From: Balamuthia mandrillaris
Taxonomy: Eukaryota; Discosea; Longamoebia; Balamuthiidae
Direction of reading: 5' to 3'
Assembly: GCA_031835245.1 (NCBI GenBank)
Contig: JAVKOQ010000112.1
Location: forward strand, 103,374 to 167,373
Length of the DNA stretch: 64,000 nt
This document shows positions 42,401 to 53,045 of this stretch, one piece after another. Both the position numbers and the translations under genes were made by a program. Position 1 is the first letter of the stretch, and each line of letters begins with the position of its first letter. The notes under the pieces were generated by a model. The model had not been told where the DNA came from. It did not search any database and worked only from the letters and a program-made list of their open reading frames with translations.

Positions 42401-43556
42401 TCATATCTGGCCTTCCCTCAACGACGAGCAGTGGGTCAAAGTGGAGGTGGCGCTGAAGGACCTTATCCTGGCAGACTATGGCAAGAAGAACAACGTAAAC
42501 GTGGCAAGCTTGACCAACTCGGAGATTAGGGACATTATCCTGGGTATGGAGATTGCACCGCCGAGCGAGCAGCGGCAGCAGATTGCTGAGATCGAGAAAC
42601 AGACGCAGGAGGCCAGCCAGCTCAATGCCGTCACCAACAAGACGACCAACGTGCATGGCGACGAGATCATCGTCACGACGACAAGCCCCTACGGCCAAAA
42701 GGCCTTCAAGTCAAAGACAGACTGGCGAGTGAGGGCTATATCCGCCACCAACCTCCACCTCCGGACGAACCACATCTACGTGACCTCCGATGATGTGAAG
42801 GAGACAGGCTATACATACATCTTACCAAAGAACGTCCTCAAGAAGTTCATTTGTATCAGCGATTTGCGAACGCAAATAGCAGGATACCTCTACGGTATCA
42901 GCCCTCCAGACAATCCGATGGTCAAGGAGATCCGCTGTGTGGTGATGCCTCCTCAATGGGGCACTCACCAGGAGGTCAATTTGCCTCACCAACTGCCTGA
43001 ACACGAGTATCTCTCCGACATGGAGCCGTTGGGATGGCTTCACACGCAACCCAACGAGCTGCCGCAGCTCTCTCCCACAGATGTGATCACTCACGCTGGC
43101 ATCCTCGCTGACAACAAGCAGTGGGACGCGGACAAGGCCATCGTCCTCACCGTCTCCTTCACCCCTGGCTCTTGCTCTCTGACGGCCTACAAGATTACGC
43201 CAGCCGGCTTCAAGTGGGGTCAGGCCAACCGCGATGCTCATTCCAACCAGCAGTTTAGTGGCTACTCCCCCCTCTTCTACGAGAAAGTGCAAATGTTGCT
43301 CAGCGATCGCTTCCTGGGCTTCTACATGGTGCCAGAGCACGGCTTGTGGAACTACAACTTCTCTGGTGTGAAGCACAATCCACACATGAAGTATGCTCTG
43401 ACAGTGGCCAACCCGAAGGAGTTCTATCATGAGACCTTCCGTCCGACTCACTTTTTGTCTTGGGTACAGTCTGAAGATGTGGGCAAGGAGGCGGAAGCAC
43501 CTGTCGATATCACAGAGGGCGACCTTGATGCCGACCGAGAAGATCTTTTTGCTTAA
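36447..43556 (+). CDS. PRPF8: pre-mRNA-processing-splicing factor 8
   Basis: PRPF8 is the U5 snRNP scaffold that holds the spliceosome active site. This copy is one uninterrupted 2369-residue frame; the human protein is 2335. After a short acidic Ser/Glu leader, conservation is continuous: the N-terminal region ([20 protein letters not shown]), PROCN region ([21 protein letters not shown]), RT-like and U6-contact regions, the RNase H-like domain near residues 1790-2020 and the C-terminal Jab1/MPN domain near 2110-2340. Jab1/MPN is catalytically inactive in PRPF8 proteins and regulates Brr2. An acidic insert ([18 protein letters not shown]) sits near residue 390. The gene has no introns although its product is needed to splice its neighbours. 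Codon use is GC-ending and strongly biased, suggesting high expression. Confidence 0.98.
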   Translation: MSSSSSVEPMEDGTQVEAMREEDFMSAEEKAMKEKLRKWRQLNTKRYGTKRKFGYVEPQKEDMPPEHVRKIIKDHGDMSSKKFRHDKRVYLGALKYVPHAILKLLENMPMPWEQIREVPVLYHITGAITFVNQIPLVIEPVYIAQWGTMWIAMRREKRDRRHFKRMRFPPFDDEEPPLDYGDNIIDVEPLEAIRLELDEDEDAPVIDWLYQNRPLQHTKFVNGPSYKRWRLPLPVMSNLYRLAGQLLSDLTDNNYFYLFDEKSFFTAKALSLAIPGGPKFEPLFRDIDDADEDWNEFNDINKIIIRHHIRSEYRIAFPYLYNNRPRAVHLSWYHRPSSVFIKTDDPDLPAFYFDPLINPISSFRAESGRRQDKGGDKMKVQEVDEDEEVEEEDWDEEDFALPEGVVPFLTDVDTYTENTANGINLYWAPRPFNLRSGRTRRAQDVPLVKSWYQERCPPNHPVKVRVSYQKLLKCYVLNRLKHRPPKALNKRYLFRSLKATKFFQTTQLDWVEAGLQVCRQGYNMLNLLIHRKNLNYLHLDYNFNLKPIKTLTTKERKKSRFGNAFHLCREILRLTKLVVDAQVQFRLGNVDAFQLADGLQYTFAHVGQLTGMYRYKYRLMRQIRMCKDLKHLLYYRFNTGPVGKGPGCGFWAPGWRVWLFFLRGIVPLLERWLGNLLARQFEGRHSKGIAKTVTKQRVESHYDLELRAAVMHDILDMMPEGIRQNKTRTILQHLSEAWRCWKANIPWKVPGLPAPIENMILRYVKSKADWWTQVSHYNRERIRRGATVDKTVCKKNLGRLTRLWLKEEQARQHNYLKDGPYITAEEAVAIYTTTVNWLESRKFSPIPFPPLSYKHDTKLMILALERLKEAYSVKSRLNQSQREELGLIEQAYDNPHEALSRIKRHLLTQRAFKEVGIEFMDLYSHLIPVYDVEPLEKITDAYLDQYVWYEADKRHLFPAWVKPADTEPPPLLVYKWCQGINNLSEVWETSEGQCLVMMETKFKDVYQKIDLTLLNRLLRLILDHNIADYMTAKNNVVLNYKDMNHTNSYGLIRGLQFASFIFQYYGLVLDLLILGLTRASDMAGPPHKPNDFLTYESEEAETRHPIRLYSRYIDRLHVCFRFTHEEAKELIQRYLTEHPDPNNENIVGYNNKKCWPRDARMRLMKHDVNLGRAVFWDIQNRLPRSITTLEWEDSFVSVYSKDNPNLLFSMCGFDVRILPKIRTLNEEFVQQDGVWNLQNENTKERTAQAFLRVDEESLSRFENRVRMILMASGSTTFTKIVNKWNTALIGLMTYYREATVHTQELLDLLVKCENKIQTRIKIGLNSKMPSRFPPVVFYTPKELGGLGMLSMGHVLIPQSDLRYSKQTDVGTTHFRSGMSHEEDQLIPNLYRYIQPWEQEFIDSQRVWAEYALKRQEAQAQNKRLTLEDLEDSWDRGIPRINTLFQKDRHTLAYDKGWRVRTDFKQYQVLKNNPFWWTHQRHDGKLWNLNNYRTDMIQSLGGVEGILEHTLFKGTFFPTWEGLFWEKASGFEESMKYKKLTNAQRSGLNQIPNRRFTLWWSPTINRANVYVGFQVQLDLTGIFMHGKIPTLKISLIQIFRAHLWQKIHESLVMDLCQVFDQELDALEIETVQKETIHPRKSYKMNSSCADILLFAAYKWPVSKPSLLTEGNDVYDANTTKYWVDVQLRWGDYDSHDIERYARAKFLDYTTDNMSIYPSPTGVLIAYDLAYNLYSAFGNWFTGVKPLLGQAMAKIQKANPALYVLRERIRKGLQLYSSEPTEPYLSSQNYGELFSNQIIWFVDDTNVYRVTIHKTFEGNLTTKPINGAIFIFNPRTGQLFLKIIHTSVWAGQKRLGQLAKWKTAEEVAALIRSLPVEEQPKQIIVTRKGMLDPLEVHLLDFPNIVIKGSELQLPFQACLKIEKFGDLILKATEPQMVLFNIYDDWLKSISSHTAFSRLVLILRALHVNNEKTRVILKPDKTVTTQPHHIWPSLNDEQWVKVEVALKDLILADYGKKNNVNVASLTNSEIRDIILGMEIAPPSEQRQQIAEIEKQTQEASQLNAVTNKTTNVHGDEIIVTTTSPYGQKAFKSKTDWRVRAISATNLHLRTNHIYVTSDDVKETGYTYILPKNVLKKFICISDLRTQIAGYLYGISPPDNPMVKEIRCVVMPPQWGTHQEVNLPHQLPEHEYLSDMEPLGWLHTQPNELPQLSPTDVITHAGILADNKQWDADKAIVLTVSFTPGSCSLTAYKITPAGFKWGQANRDAHSNQQFSGYSPLFYEKVQMLLSDRFLGFYMVPEHGLWNYNFSGVKHNPHMKYALTVANPKEFYHETFRPTHFLSWVQSEDVGKEAEAPVDITEGDLDADREDLFA

Positions 43557-43669
43557 AACTTTGTTTTCTGTTTCTCTCTCTCAAAAGTAAAGCTAATTTG
43601 TTAAAGTATCTTTTCATTCTTACTTACAACGGTGGTGTTGGCACTCTTGCCCACCTCCAGCTTAAAATA

Positions 43670-46600
43670 TCAAGGGCCTTGCTCTGTATAAATGACTTCC
43701 AATTCCATTTCGTCAACCACTATTGAGCTCTCTTGCTTCATCCCAGCCAAGAGGGGCACGCTGGCATCTTCACACGCAATTGTATATTTCTTATCTGTTG
43801 TTGAGCGTATGCGGCCTTGTTTCCGATGTTTGCGTTGGAAAACGACGAGCAGGACAGAGAGACTAATAAGGCTAGTAAAAAGGATGAGTCTGCCAACCCA
43901 GAGCCACCATAAATCATTCCTGTAGTTAAGCTGGAGTTCAGTATGCTTACATAAAATCAACAGGGGGGTGACGGCTACTAACACAAAGGCATCACACACA
44001 ACATCTTCCAGATGGAGATAGTTGTCATGGATTCGGTCGCACTGGGACAAATAAGATAGCCGCTGCACTAGGTGGGCACTATACGAGAGCTCCTTTATAA
44101 GCTGCTTCGACAAACGCTAACGGAAGAAGGTTAACCTTCCGTTTTAAAAAAAAATTAAAAAAAAGAGTTGGACATACGAAAGTTGAAGGCATAACATCAC
44201 TGTAGTTCTGAAGATGTTGTACTAGTGGTTCAGCTTTGCGTAGCTCTGCCTGAGCGGTTGTAAAAATGCTACCCAGCGGATTGGCAGCAGGGTTCGTGCA
44301 TTCCAGGAAGTAGTGCAAGATGTCTTGAATGTGTATTTGCGTAAAGAGCTGATTTCGGAGTTGAAAGCGTTTGTTTTGCGTCAAAGGAGCATCAATGCTC
44401 TCCGCCTTGTTGGTTATTGATTGCAGCCATTGGTCCGGTGCATAGCAGAAATCAGAGGTAAAGGCCAAAGATGGTAGGTACAGCGAAAGTTCTACTGCCA
44501 AACAGAAAGCTGCCACCATAACCATCCAAAATAGACTGTGTTGTGATCTGCAGTCAGAGAGCACAGATAGAGAGCGAGAGAGAGCGAGATAGAGAGAGAG
44601 AGAGAGAGAGAGATAGAGAGCAAAGGAGAGAAGCAGGAGGGGGGAAAAATTAAGAGCATAATCCTTACATTCCCATTAAGTGAGGTCTTTTGGGCGAAGC
44701 TATAACACAAACCAAAGCAAGAACCAACCAGCCAGAAAAAACGGACATATAAACGAACCTGCAGGTATTGTAATTAAGCTCCAACAGCATATTAAAAGCT
44801 AAAGTGAAGGAATAATACCAAAGCAGTTCAAAGCGAAGCAGCCTTCCTTCCCATATGGGAAGAATATGATTAACTCCTTCCATAGTGTCTCCTAGCAGTA
44901 CTGAACTAGCGGCAACTTTTTCAGTGGTGGTTTCCCATTTTTCCAGCGAATCCCTAGCATTTGGTGGGAACTCGAACATACTTTGATATTCCTTAAGTGA
45001 ATCGCGAATATCGTCAACGCCTTCTTCGAGGGAGCTGGTATCCTCTAATGCAACAAGTTGCTCTGCCAACTCATCCGCATATTGAGGTATGGGTATCGGC
45101 CTCCTCAGCTGCTGCCTAAGATTGTCGAGCTCTGCCTTGAGTTTGGTTGATATCTCAGCCGTTTCTTTATTGTTTCTCCGCCACGTTCTAATACCGTATA
45201 CTAGGTTGACCAGGTCTGTGAGCATGTCGAAAGACGTTTCTTTTTCTACTTCTTCTTCTCCAAAGCTAAGATGCTTTTCCTTTGATAAACATCAAGAATG
45301 AATAAAGTTAATGATTGGCCACCCATGTGAGCCACGAGAGACGCGAACCTTGATATGCTCTGCTAAAGATAGGAGGTAAGGGGGATAGGCTGGACGTGGG
45401 TAATCCAACAGGATCAAGTCAATGAATCGTTGAGTAGAGGGGTGGAGCTGTTCCAACATGTTTGCCTGAAACCTTTTTACATCAGTGGCACAGCCTTCCA
45501 CCATCACCTCAGCTAATGTTGCACCAAAGCAGATTTAATTAGCACATAACGACAAACGAATGATTGTTAGGTGATATTTGCCTTGAGCGAATGCCTGTCT
45601 TAGTTGTTGTGTAGTGCTAAACAATCCTTCAAAGTCAAGAAAATGATTAAGTTTCACCGTAGCATTAAGAATGGTAAGCTCTTCTTCCACCTGCAAGCAC
45701 AAAAAGTTAATCATTGAAAAAGAAACACAGAGGAAGTAATAGTACCTTACTCATGTTTGGAAGTTGTGCGAGACATTGAGAAATGCCCTCGAGTCCATGC
45801 AAGATAGAGGGATAGACAACTGGGGAGTCCTTCACCTTCTTCATGAGCAATGAATCCAGATCGCCAACTAAGCCTTAAATATAAATGGAGAAAGGATAAG
45901 CTAGGGTGCGATCGTGAAGTTGAAAAGACCCGTACTCTCTACATCTGGAAGCACATGGAATGCCGCCTTGAATACTGTTGCATCTCTTTCCAGCTCGCTA
46001 AGAATCTTATGTACGGCTATGAGAGTATGATTCAATTGTTGAAGCTGCTGCACGCCCCTCATACCGCTAGTTACAAGGCCATCCACCACATCGACAGCTT
46101 CATTAGCCCTATCTGTACAAGCCAGCAGTATAAGTTAATAACCTCATTTGTCACAGCTGCTAGTCGTGAAAAGGAGGACAAAAGAAGGTACAAAAGCGAA
46201 CCGACAAGGTCATGGGCGGGCGTCAACGCAGATTGCACAGCATCGTGCACGTTTGACGTAATAGTCCATGTTGCCACGCTTACCCCTCTGTTTATGTCCA
46301 TTTCAAGATAATCAGTAAACGCGAAGAGTGATAACGTTGGGAGGAGTTACGAACATTACGAAAAGTAGGGCGAGGGTTATGCTCACGAGCCAAAAACAGT
46401 CGACGGGTGTGGTAGCATTCCTTCGTTTCGGCCGGTGGCTGCTTTTGCAGCTACAGAACCGTGCGGTAACGTACAGGAGAGACAATAGTGCCACTAAAAT
46501 GGCTAACACAGCTCCAGGCACTGCTAGCATCCCTATACTCTATAGAGTAAATACATTAATAGGAGTGCAAAAGAGAAGGAACAGAAGAAGGCAGAAGAGA

Positions 46601-46788
46601 AGAATCAGAGATTACGAAGATAATGAGGGAGGTACCTGCAAGTAGGACGTATTTGTTGGATCAAAGTCATGAGGGACGGGGTGGAGGCGTGCATCAATGT
46701 GAGGCAGGACATGATGAAGCTTATTTACAGTAAATGAGGAAGAGGAAGCGCTTGCCACTGCAAAGAACGCTACCGCCATTGAAGCCAT
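43670..46788 (-). CDS. five-span prominin/tweety-like membrane protein
   Basis: This is a multi-exon gene. I chose ATG 46788 because it is the first in frame after an upstream stop and begins a short signal-like stretch. Predicted spans in order are TM1 (MLAVPGAVLAILVALLSLLY); a short basic, Cys-bearing loop (RFCSCKSSHRPKRR); TM2 (FWLVSITLALLFVMFV); a long outside loop with helical, coiled-coil-like Glu/Leu segments; TM3 (VFSGWLVLALVCVIAS); TM4 (LFWMVMVAAFCLAVEL); a second loop with isolated Cys; TM5 (VGRLILFTSLISLSVLLVVF); and a basic then acidic cytosolic tail. This 2-2-1 layout is that of prominins and tweety proteins, which bind sterols or organise membrane protrusions. Sequence similarity is weak, so the call rests on topology. 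It ends about 113 bp from PRPF8, tail to tail. Confidence 0.6.
44569..44620 (-). repeat. intronic microsatellite, CT on the coding strand
   Basis: This GA/GC-interrupted tract on the plus strand is CT on the coding strand of the five-span membrane-protein gene and lies in one of its introns. Orientation matches the CT tracts in plus-strand genes. Confidence 0.85.
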
Positions 46789-47412
46789 TTGAAGTAGGAG
46801 AATGAAACAAAGCAAGAGAGTAAGTCACAGAGGTGCTGCAAAGCAAAAAAACAGTTGCAGAACGGAGGGCGTACAGAGTGTTGATAGCAACAAGTTGCAT
46901 GCGGCATGCATCATAGGAGGCAGTTGAAGCGACCACCAGAGTTCTTCTCGTTAGGAAGAAGGAAAGTTGGCCAAAAGAAACAAAAGTGTTCGTTCTTGTC
47001 AAACGGCACACCCGCGGCCCCATGGTGAAACTTCATACAACCAAATTTCAGTGCCTTTCCAAGCGATAGTCTACCATTTTGCTGCTACTTTTGGGAAACG
47101 CCTCTTCACACCCCTCGAAGTTTCGTCCATTCGTTGAACCACATAGCCATGGAATAACCTTGCTTGAGCACGTTCGAGCGAAAACCACTGGCTGGGCTCG
47201 ACAACAACACAGTCCTCGCTCTGTGCTTGATTTTTTGTCGATAAACGTCGACACGAAAAAAGATTTCTTGAAAAATTATTCATAATTTTATCCTGAATCC
47301 GCCGATTAATTGGCCATTATTTATGAGCGCTTTATATTGGCCAATTAATTGGGCCGTTCCGTATTGGTGCCGCATTTGCACCCAAACAAACACAACACAA
47401 AGTAGAAAAGGT
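46789..47412. other. divergent intergenic region
   Basis: This lies between the start of the five-span protein gene (-) and the first receptor-kinase gene (+). It is moderately AT-rich, with a palindromic AATTAATTGGCC-type motif repeated near 47306-47352 (CGATTAATTGGCC and GGCCAATTAATTGGGCC). No gene is seen. An ATG at 47323 is in frame with the kinase gene but would bury its signal peptide. Confidence 0.45.
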
Positions 47413-49505
47413 ATGCGGAAGGCGGGGCTTGGGGTTATTGCAGTCGTGGCATGGGCGCTATTGTGTATCTCACCCGTCAATGCGGAGGACCTGCTGTTTG
47501 AACCACTCATCGTGGAACAGAGTGAGTACCCAGCCGTCGCGGTTTATAAGGACGAGACAGACGAAATGTGGAGCATAAGCCAAAACCAAGCCACTACCCT
47601 CGTGGTTTACAGTTTCGGTACGTCCGTCTCTCACTCTCTCTCTTTCCCTCTTTCCATCCCTCCTTTTCAGCTTCTGCTGCTTTCGCACAATATTTCTCTG
47701 GTCCATAACTAAAACTACGTCTTTGGTTTTTTTTTTGGTGTTCCTAAATGGGCTTTTAGCCACCAAAACGTTTCGAACGGTGAGCACCACAGGAAGTATT
47801 CCCGCAGTAACGAGTCGTTCAGCGGGAGGTATCATTGGAAACAAGATTTATCACGTGGGTGGCTATGGGAGTTCTGAAACACATGTTTTAGGTACGAAAA
47901 GGATTCCTTCTACAGTCTCTAAGCTTCAGTTACTGGTCTCACCCGAAAAACAATTACAAATTTTGCAGATACAGAAACCCTTGTTTGGTCTAAACTTGCA
48001 AACATGCCTATCTACTCAATCTATGGACATGTTGTGATAACTGTCAAAGAGGAAAATAGGTTGTTTGTGTATGGAGGCTTTGGTTCGGGCTATTACAAGA
48101 CGGTGTATGAATACTTTCCAGGTGCCTCTGCCTCTGCCTCTGCCTCTGCCTCTGCCTCTGCCTCTGCCTCTGCCTCTGCCTCTGCCTCTGCCTCTGCCTC
48201 TGCCTCTGCCTCTGCCTCTGCCTCTGCCTCTGCCTCTGCCTCTGCCTCTGCCTCTGCCTCTGCCTCTGCTCTGCTCTGCCTCTGCCTCTGCCTCTGCCTC
48301 TGCCTCTGCCTCTGCCTCTGCCTCTGCCTCTCCCTCTCCCTCTCCCAACGTTGTTATCCATTTTGTTCTTACTATCGCTTGGTATCAGCCAACAACTCTT
48401 GGGTCACCAAAGGCAGCGAGGGAAGTGGTGTAGCCTTCACTTATGGTGTGGCAATGGGCCAGTACCTGTTCCTCCACGCTGGAGAGGCGGGCGCGCCCAA
48501 TACGAATCAATATCTCCGCTTCGAGATGGGGACAAACTCTTGGACCACTCTTGCTCCAAGGACGTCATTGGTGGCTCGTCGTTTTCATGGAATGATCGCT
48601 GATGAGTCGAGTCTCAGCATTTGGATTGTTGGCGGTTTGATCAGCGGTGGAACAGCTGTTCATTATCGCACTCGTTTCAACTCAATTAGTACCCAACAGC
48701 CTTATGTTGATAGCTTTTCGGGATCAGCCCTTTGCTACGAGTACCTGATTGTTCATGACCCATCAGGCAATGTCTTGTGCAAAAGTATCCCCCTGTCTCG
48801 TTCATTTGGTTTTGATGTGCCCTCCGTCCTTATTCTCCTCCTTATGCAGCTGATTCCGCCTTTTACAAAATCAAACGGGGGTGCAACTATATATCTGGAT
48901 GTCCACTGGTTGAAACTGCTTCTTGTCCACCGACTTACCCAATTAGGTACTTTATATATTTTTTTTATTTAAAGCTTTATTTAGGCGAGTAATTATTTCC
49001 TGTTGAAGGTGCGCATCCAAGCTGTGCGCTGCTGTTCCAGCGGAGTGTAGTGGACTGCGAACAACATGCTCAGCCGATCAAATCACATGCTTCAACGGCG
49101 CTTGTGCCACCTCCTGCGAGGCATGCTCCCTTCCAGGCTTTTCTTGCCCATCAGGAGAGATAAAATGTTGCGACGGTTCGTGCCGCAGCAGCTATGACCT
49201 TTGTCCAACTACAATTTGCACCCCTGATAAACCTTTTCGGTACGCCACCCCTCTTGTTCTTTCTTTCCAAACACTGACATAAAAAAAACAAATGAAGTTG
49301 CTCTGATGGATTATGCAAAGCAACTGCAGCAGAATGCAACACATTGGTATCCTGTGCTTTTGGAGAAGTTGCTTGTGGGGACGGACGATGTGCGCTCGAG
49401 TCAGAATGCAAGCGAGCGTTTTGTCCAATTTCTTCATTTTTCTGCCCTTCAGATCTGAGTTGTGCTTCACAGGTACCTGTTGTCTTGTGTGTGTTGTGTG
49501 TCTTA

Positions 49506-49581
<76 letters not shown>

Positions 49582-52500
49582 CTTGTTCTTCTTCTTCTTC
49601 TTCTTCTTCTTGTTCTTCTTGTGCTTGTTCTTCTTCTCCTTCTTCTTCTTCTTCAACACAGCATGGTTTTGCGTGTTTCTTGCATGCTTAATTGGCGTTT
49701 CTACCATTACAGGAAGAAGGATGTGGAGCAGTGCAAAGCTATTGCGGAGAAGGAAAGGTGGTGTGTTGGGATGGGAGCTGCGTGAGTTCCACGGCATTGT
49801 GTGCTCGTCCTTTGTTGTTGGAGAAGATTGCTCCCATTTCCTTGCTCTTTGATACCACTTTGGCTGAACTGGTCCGTGTTCTCTTTCGCTCCCTTTCATT
49901 TTCTTGGTGAACAAACAACTGACAATGAATTGGAACGCATTCGTTCAGCAACTCCCAATTGCCAGTTGGATGACAGGCACAGTGCTGGGGAGCATCACAG
50001 TGGATGTGTCGGTCTTGGAGCAGAATGCAGAGATCATCTTGAAGGAGGCAAACCCAGAGAAAATGAAGCAGGCCAACTTCTCTGCGAGTGCGAAAGAGGG
50101 AAGTGAGATCATGGGTCCATGCATGGAACTGTCAGTTGAGTTGACATCCCAACCTACCACAAGCTTTGTGAAGATCAACATGATTGTGAACTTGACCCCT
50201 AACCTGGTTCGTTGATGCTTTTTGTTTTTGAGATGGTGTACTCACTTGATGATGCTTCGATGTTGGGAAATAGAGAGCGAAGCAGTTCAGCGTGGTGCAT
50301 TTGAACAACGAGACAATGGAATGGACGTTCTTGCCCACCACAGCTGGCGCAGCAGCTGGGACAACACAAGCAGAAGCGTCAGCTTCATTTGATGGTGATG
50401 GAACGTTTTGTTTGGCATATAGCGGAGACAAACGACCCTTTCTCACTTTGGTAGCCCCCGCAGTTTTTGTTATACGAGGATCAAGCGATCTGCAGGTACC
50501 TTTCTTCCCTACTCTGCACTCCTTCCTCCTTTCTGTTCTCTCTCTCTCTCTCTCTCTCGTGGATGTGTTTTGCTTCTCAATTAAAGTTTGATGTTCAATG
50601 AAGATCGCGTTTTCACTCTCCAGTCCTGTGTGGGACGACGTCACCCTTCCCTTTACTACCGTTGGCACCGCTGAGGAAGGCACAGACTACACTCTCTTTT
50701 CGGAGTCCAAAAGCCCAGCAGTATTCTCGGCAGGATCCAGCTCTGTGAAACTGATCCTGTTCTTCCCAGAAGCATCTTTCACAGGCTACCGCACCTTGCA
50801 GTTCCAGTTCTCGGAAGCAACACCAGCACAGATCGAGGTGCCGGATGTGGAGATTGCCACCATCCTTCTGACCAACACCTTTCTCACTCTTTCTTCAGAG
50901 GACATACTGGCCATCTTTCCTGCCATTAGTTTGCTTCATCAACTGATTCCCTTCAAGGATGAAATAGAGTTGATCGAGAATCAGTTGGAGGTTACGATCG
51001 AAGGGATCGTAGAAATGGACCGCAATGGCACAGAGCTTGTGTATCATCCCTTTCCTTTGGCTCAAGAGTTCACCACCACTCTTCTTGGAGAAAACGCGCT
51101 GAAGCTCAGCGGCCTAGTGCCTTTGCTCAACCAATCGGTATCTCTGGAAGCCACATTTCGCCTGAATAGCACACAAGTCTTGGACCTTTCCCCTTCGGAA
51201 GAGACCAGAGATGAGATGACCACCATCGAAAGCCTGGCATTGTTCTTGGACCTCACGATGGGTTCGTGGGAGTTGCACCCATCCACAGCTTATCTGGAGC
51301 TCTCTGTGAAGCTGGCCAGCAGCGATGGCATGCTCACTCCCGTGACCACATCACCAGACGAGGGCAACCACAACGACACCACTTCGGAGAGGCGAACGGC
51401 ACGGACACTGAGCAACCAGAACGACAGTGTGGTGACAGCCTTTCGCAGCGAACACACCTGGATTTGGCTGGAATCATCCCTTGTGGGGGAGATGGGCGGC
51501 AATGATGTCCCGCGCGTTGTGCTGACAGACGATGGCAAGCCCATGATTCACTTCACCCTCCCTTCATCAGGAGATGGCGTGCAGTTCCATTCGTTGATGG
51601 TTCTGCGAAGAAACACAGAAGTGGTGGAGGAAGACAAGGAAGATGAGGATACAAACTTGTTGGTCATCATTTTGCCAGCAGCAGGCGGTGGCTTGTTGCT
51701 GCTGATTTGTTTGGCGGTGATCTTGTTGGTGGTGGTGCTTCGCCTGGGAAAGCGCCACCACAAGACCAAGAAGGACCTGGAGTCGGCTGTGGAGATGGCA
51801 GAACCGTCAGAGTACCTCTCCAACTTCAACTCCAAGTCTGGCACACAAAAGAAGAACAAGGGAGTGAGCAGGAGCAACACCAACGGCTCAGCCTTGAGCA
51901 GCTTGAGCGTGGGGGAGATGTTCGCCCTGGATTACAACGAGTTGGAGTTTGGCAAGCAGATCGGCCAAGGATCGTTCGGGGTGGTGTACCAAGGAGAATG
52001 GCGGCTGACGCCAGTGGCCATCAAGCTGCTGAACAACCTCAAGCAGGAACAACTGGAGGAGTTCCAGCAGGAGGTGGAGCTCATGCAGAACCTTCGTCCC
52101 CACAGCAACGTGGTGCTGTTGCTGGGGGTGTGCGTGCATCCGGAGCACCCCTTGTGCATCGTGACGGAGCTCTTGCCGAAAGGCAGCTTGTTGGACTTTT
52201 TGAAGAGTCAGGAGGCCGCCAACCTCAACCACAAGGACCTGCTGAGGATTGCCAAGGGCATTGCAGCAGGCATGCAGCATCTCCATGCGGAGCAGATCGT
52301 GCACTGCGATCTGTCAGCGAGGAACATCTTGTTGACGGAGACATTGGAGGCCAAGGTGGCGGACTTTGGGATGTCCCGTGTGTTGAGTGCAGATGAGGAG
52401 CAACACAAGACCCTCTCCAATGTTGGCCCTGTTCGCTGGATGGTTTGTGCTTCACTCTTATCGTCTCCTGTATTTTCCTTTTTTCAGATTTCCTCTTGCA

Positions 52501-52820
52501 CCTCGTTCTGATGTCAACACAACACAACACAGGCACCAGAAAGCATCAAAGACAGAGTGTACTCAGAGAAAACAGATGTGTGGAGCTTTGGAGTGGTGTT
52601 GTGGGAGATTGCAAGCTTTGGGGAGATGCCATACAAGCAACTGACCCCCATGCAGGTGTCCGTCCAGGTGGTGACGGAGGATCTTCGTTTGGAGCCTCCA
52701 GAAGGAGCACCAGAGGTGTTTGGGGAGTTGATGATGGAGTGCTTTGCAAAGCGACCAGAGGATCGTCCTTCCTTCAAATCCCTTCATTCTCGCCTTCACA
52801 CCACCTTCAAACAAAACTAA
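47413..52820 (+). CDS. kelch-ectodomain receptor kinase, non-RD (tandem copy 1)
   Basis: I resolve 12 exons and about 1,384 residues. Order: signal peptide 1-27 (ends SPVNA); kelch-type beta-propeller repeats about 45-290 (IYHVGGYGSS, LFVYGGFGSG, LFLHAGEAG, IWIVGGLISG); Cys-rich modules about 295-515 (CFNGAC, CCDGSC, CGDGRC, CWDGSC); a beta-rich region; a Calx-beta-like domain from about 677 (FSLSSPVWDDVTLPF); one membrane span about 1027-1055; and a kinase domain about 1120-1375. The kinase has GQGSFG, VAIK, HCDLSARN, DFGMSR and RWM-APES, so Lys and Asp catalytic residues are present but HRD is HCD. SARN and DVWSFGVVLWEI point to tyrosine-kinase-like specificity. Start 47413 is preferred because it opens the signal peptide, as in copy 2. 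Ligand unknown. Confidence 0.88.
48124..48346 (+). repeat. intronic hexanucleotide repeat (GCCTCT)n
   Basis: About 35 tandem GCCTCT units with one interruption (GCTCTGCTCT near 48268) and a CCCTCT end. The repeat starts two bases after the donor GT (48122-48123) and fills most of the intron before the exon at 48389. The matching intron of the second kinase gene lacks it. Frames through it give Ala-Ser or Pro-Leu polymers and are artefacts. Confidence 0.95.
49508..49580 (+). repeat. intronic TTG trinucleotide repeat
   Basis: About 24 TTG units followed by TTC/CTT-rich sequence to about 49650, in the intron between the Cys-rich exons of kinase copy 1. Copy 2 has a shorter, more degenerate TTG/CTT tract at the same place (about 54910-55022). 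Confidence 0.92.
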
Positions 52821-53045
52821 CCCTTTGTATTTAATTAAAAACCCAAAGTCAAACCCGAGGGGGAAAAAGCGAACGGGTGGCAAAACATCAAAGCCATTTG
52901 TAATGGAACATTAACTCTTATATTAAAACGTACTTTCAACCAATGAAACAACTCCCTCTGTAATTTATAATTCGTTACCCTCATTTGGTTCTCCTCTTAT
53001 CTCCCTATTTTCCCAGTGGAGTAGTAATAGAAAGAAAAAATAAAC

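Noticed and set aside
47323-47412. Upstream in-frame ATG as the start of kinase copy 1
   Set aside because: It would place 30 residues before a typical signal peptide. Copy 2 starts at the equivalent of 47413.
48004-48433. Ala-Ser, Pro-Leu and Gly-Arg repeat proteins through the GCCTCT array
   Set aside because: The array lies in an intron of a kelch-domain gene. Flanking exons join in phase and match copy 2.
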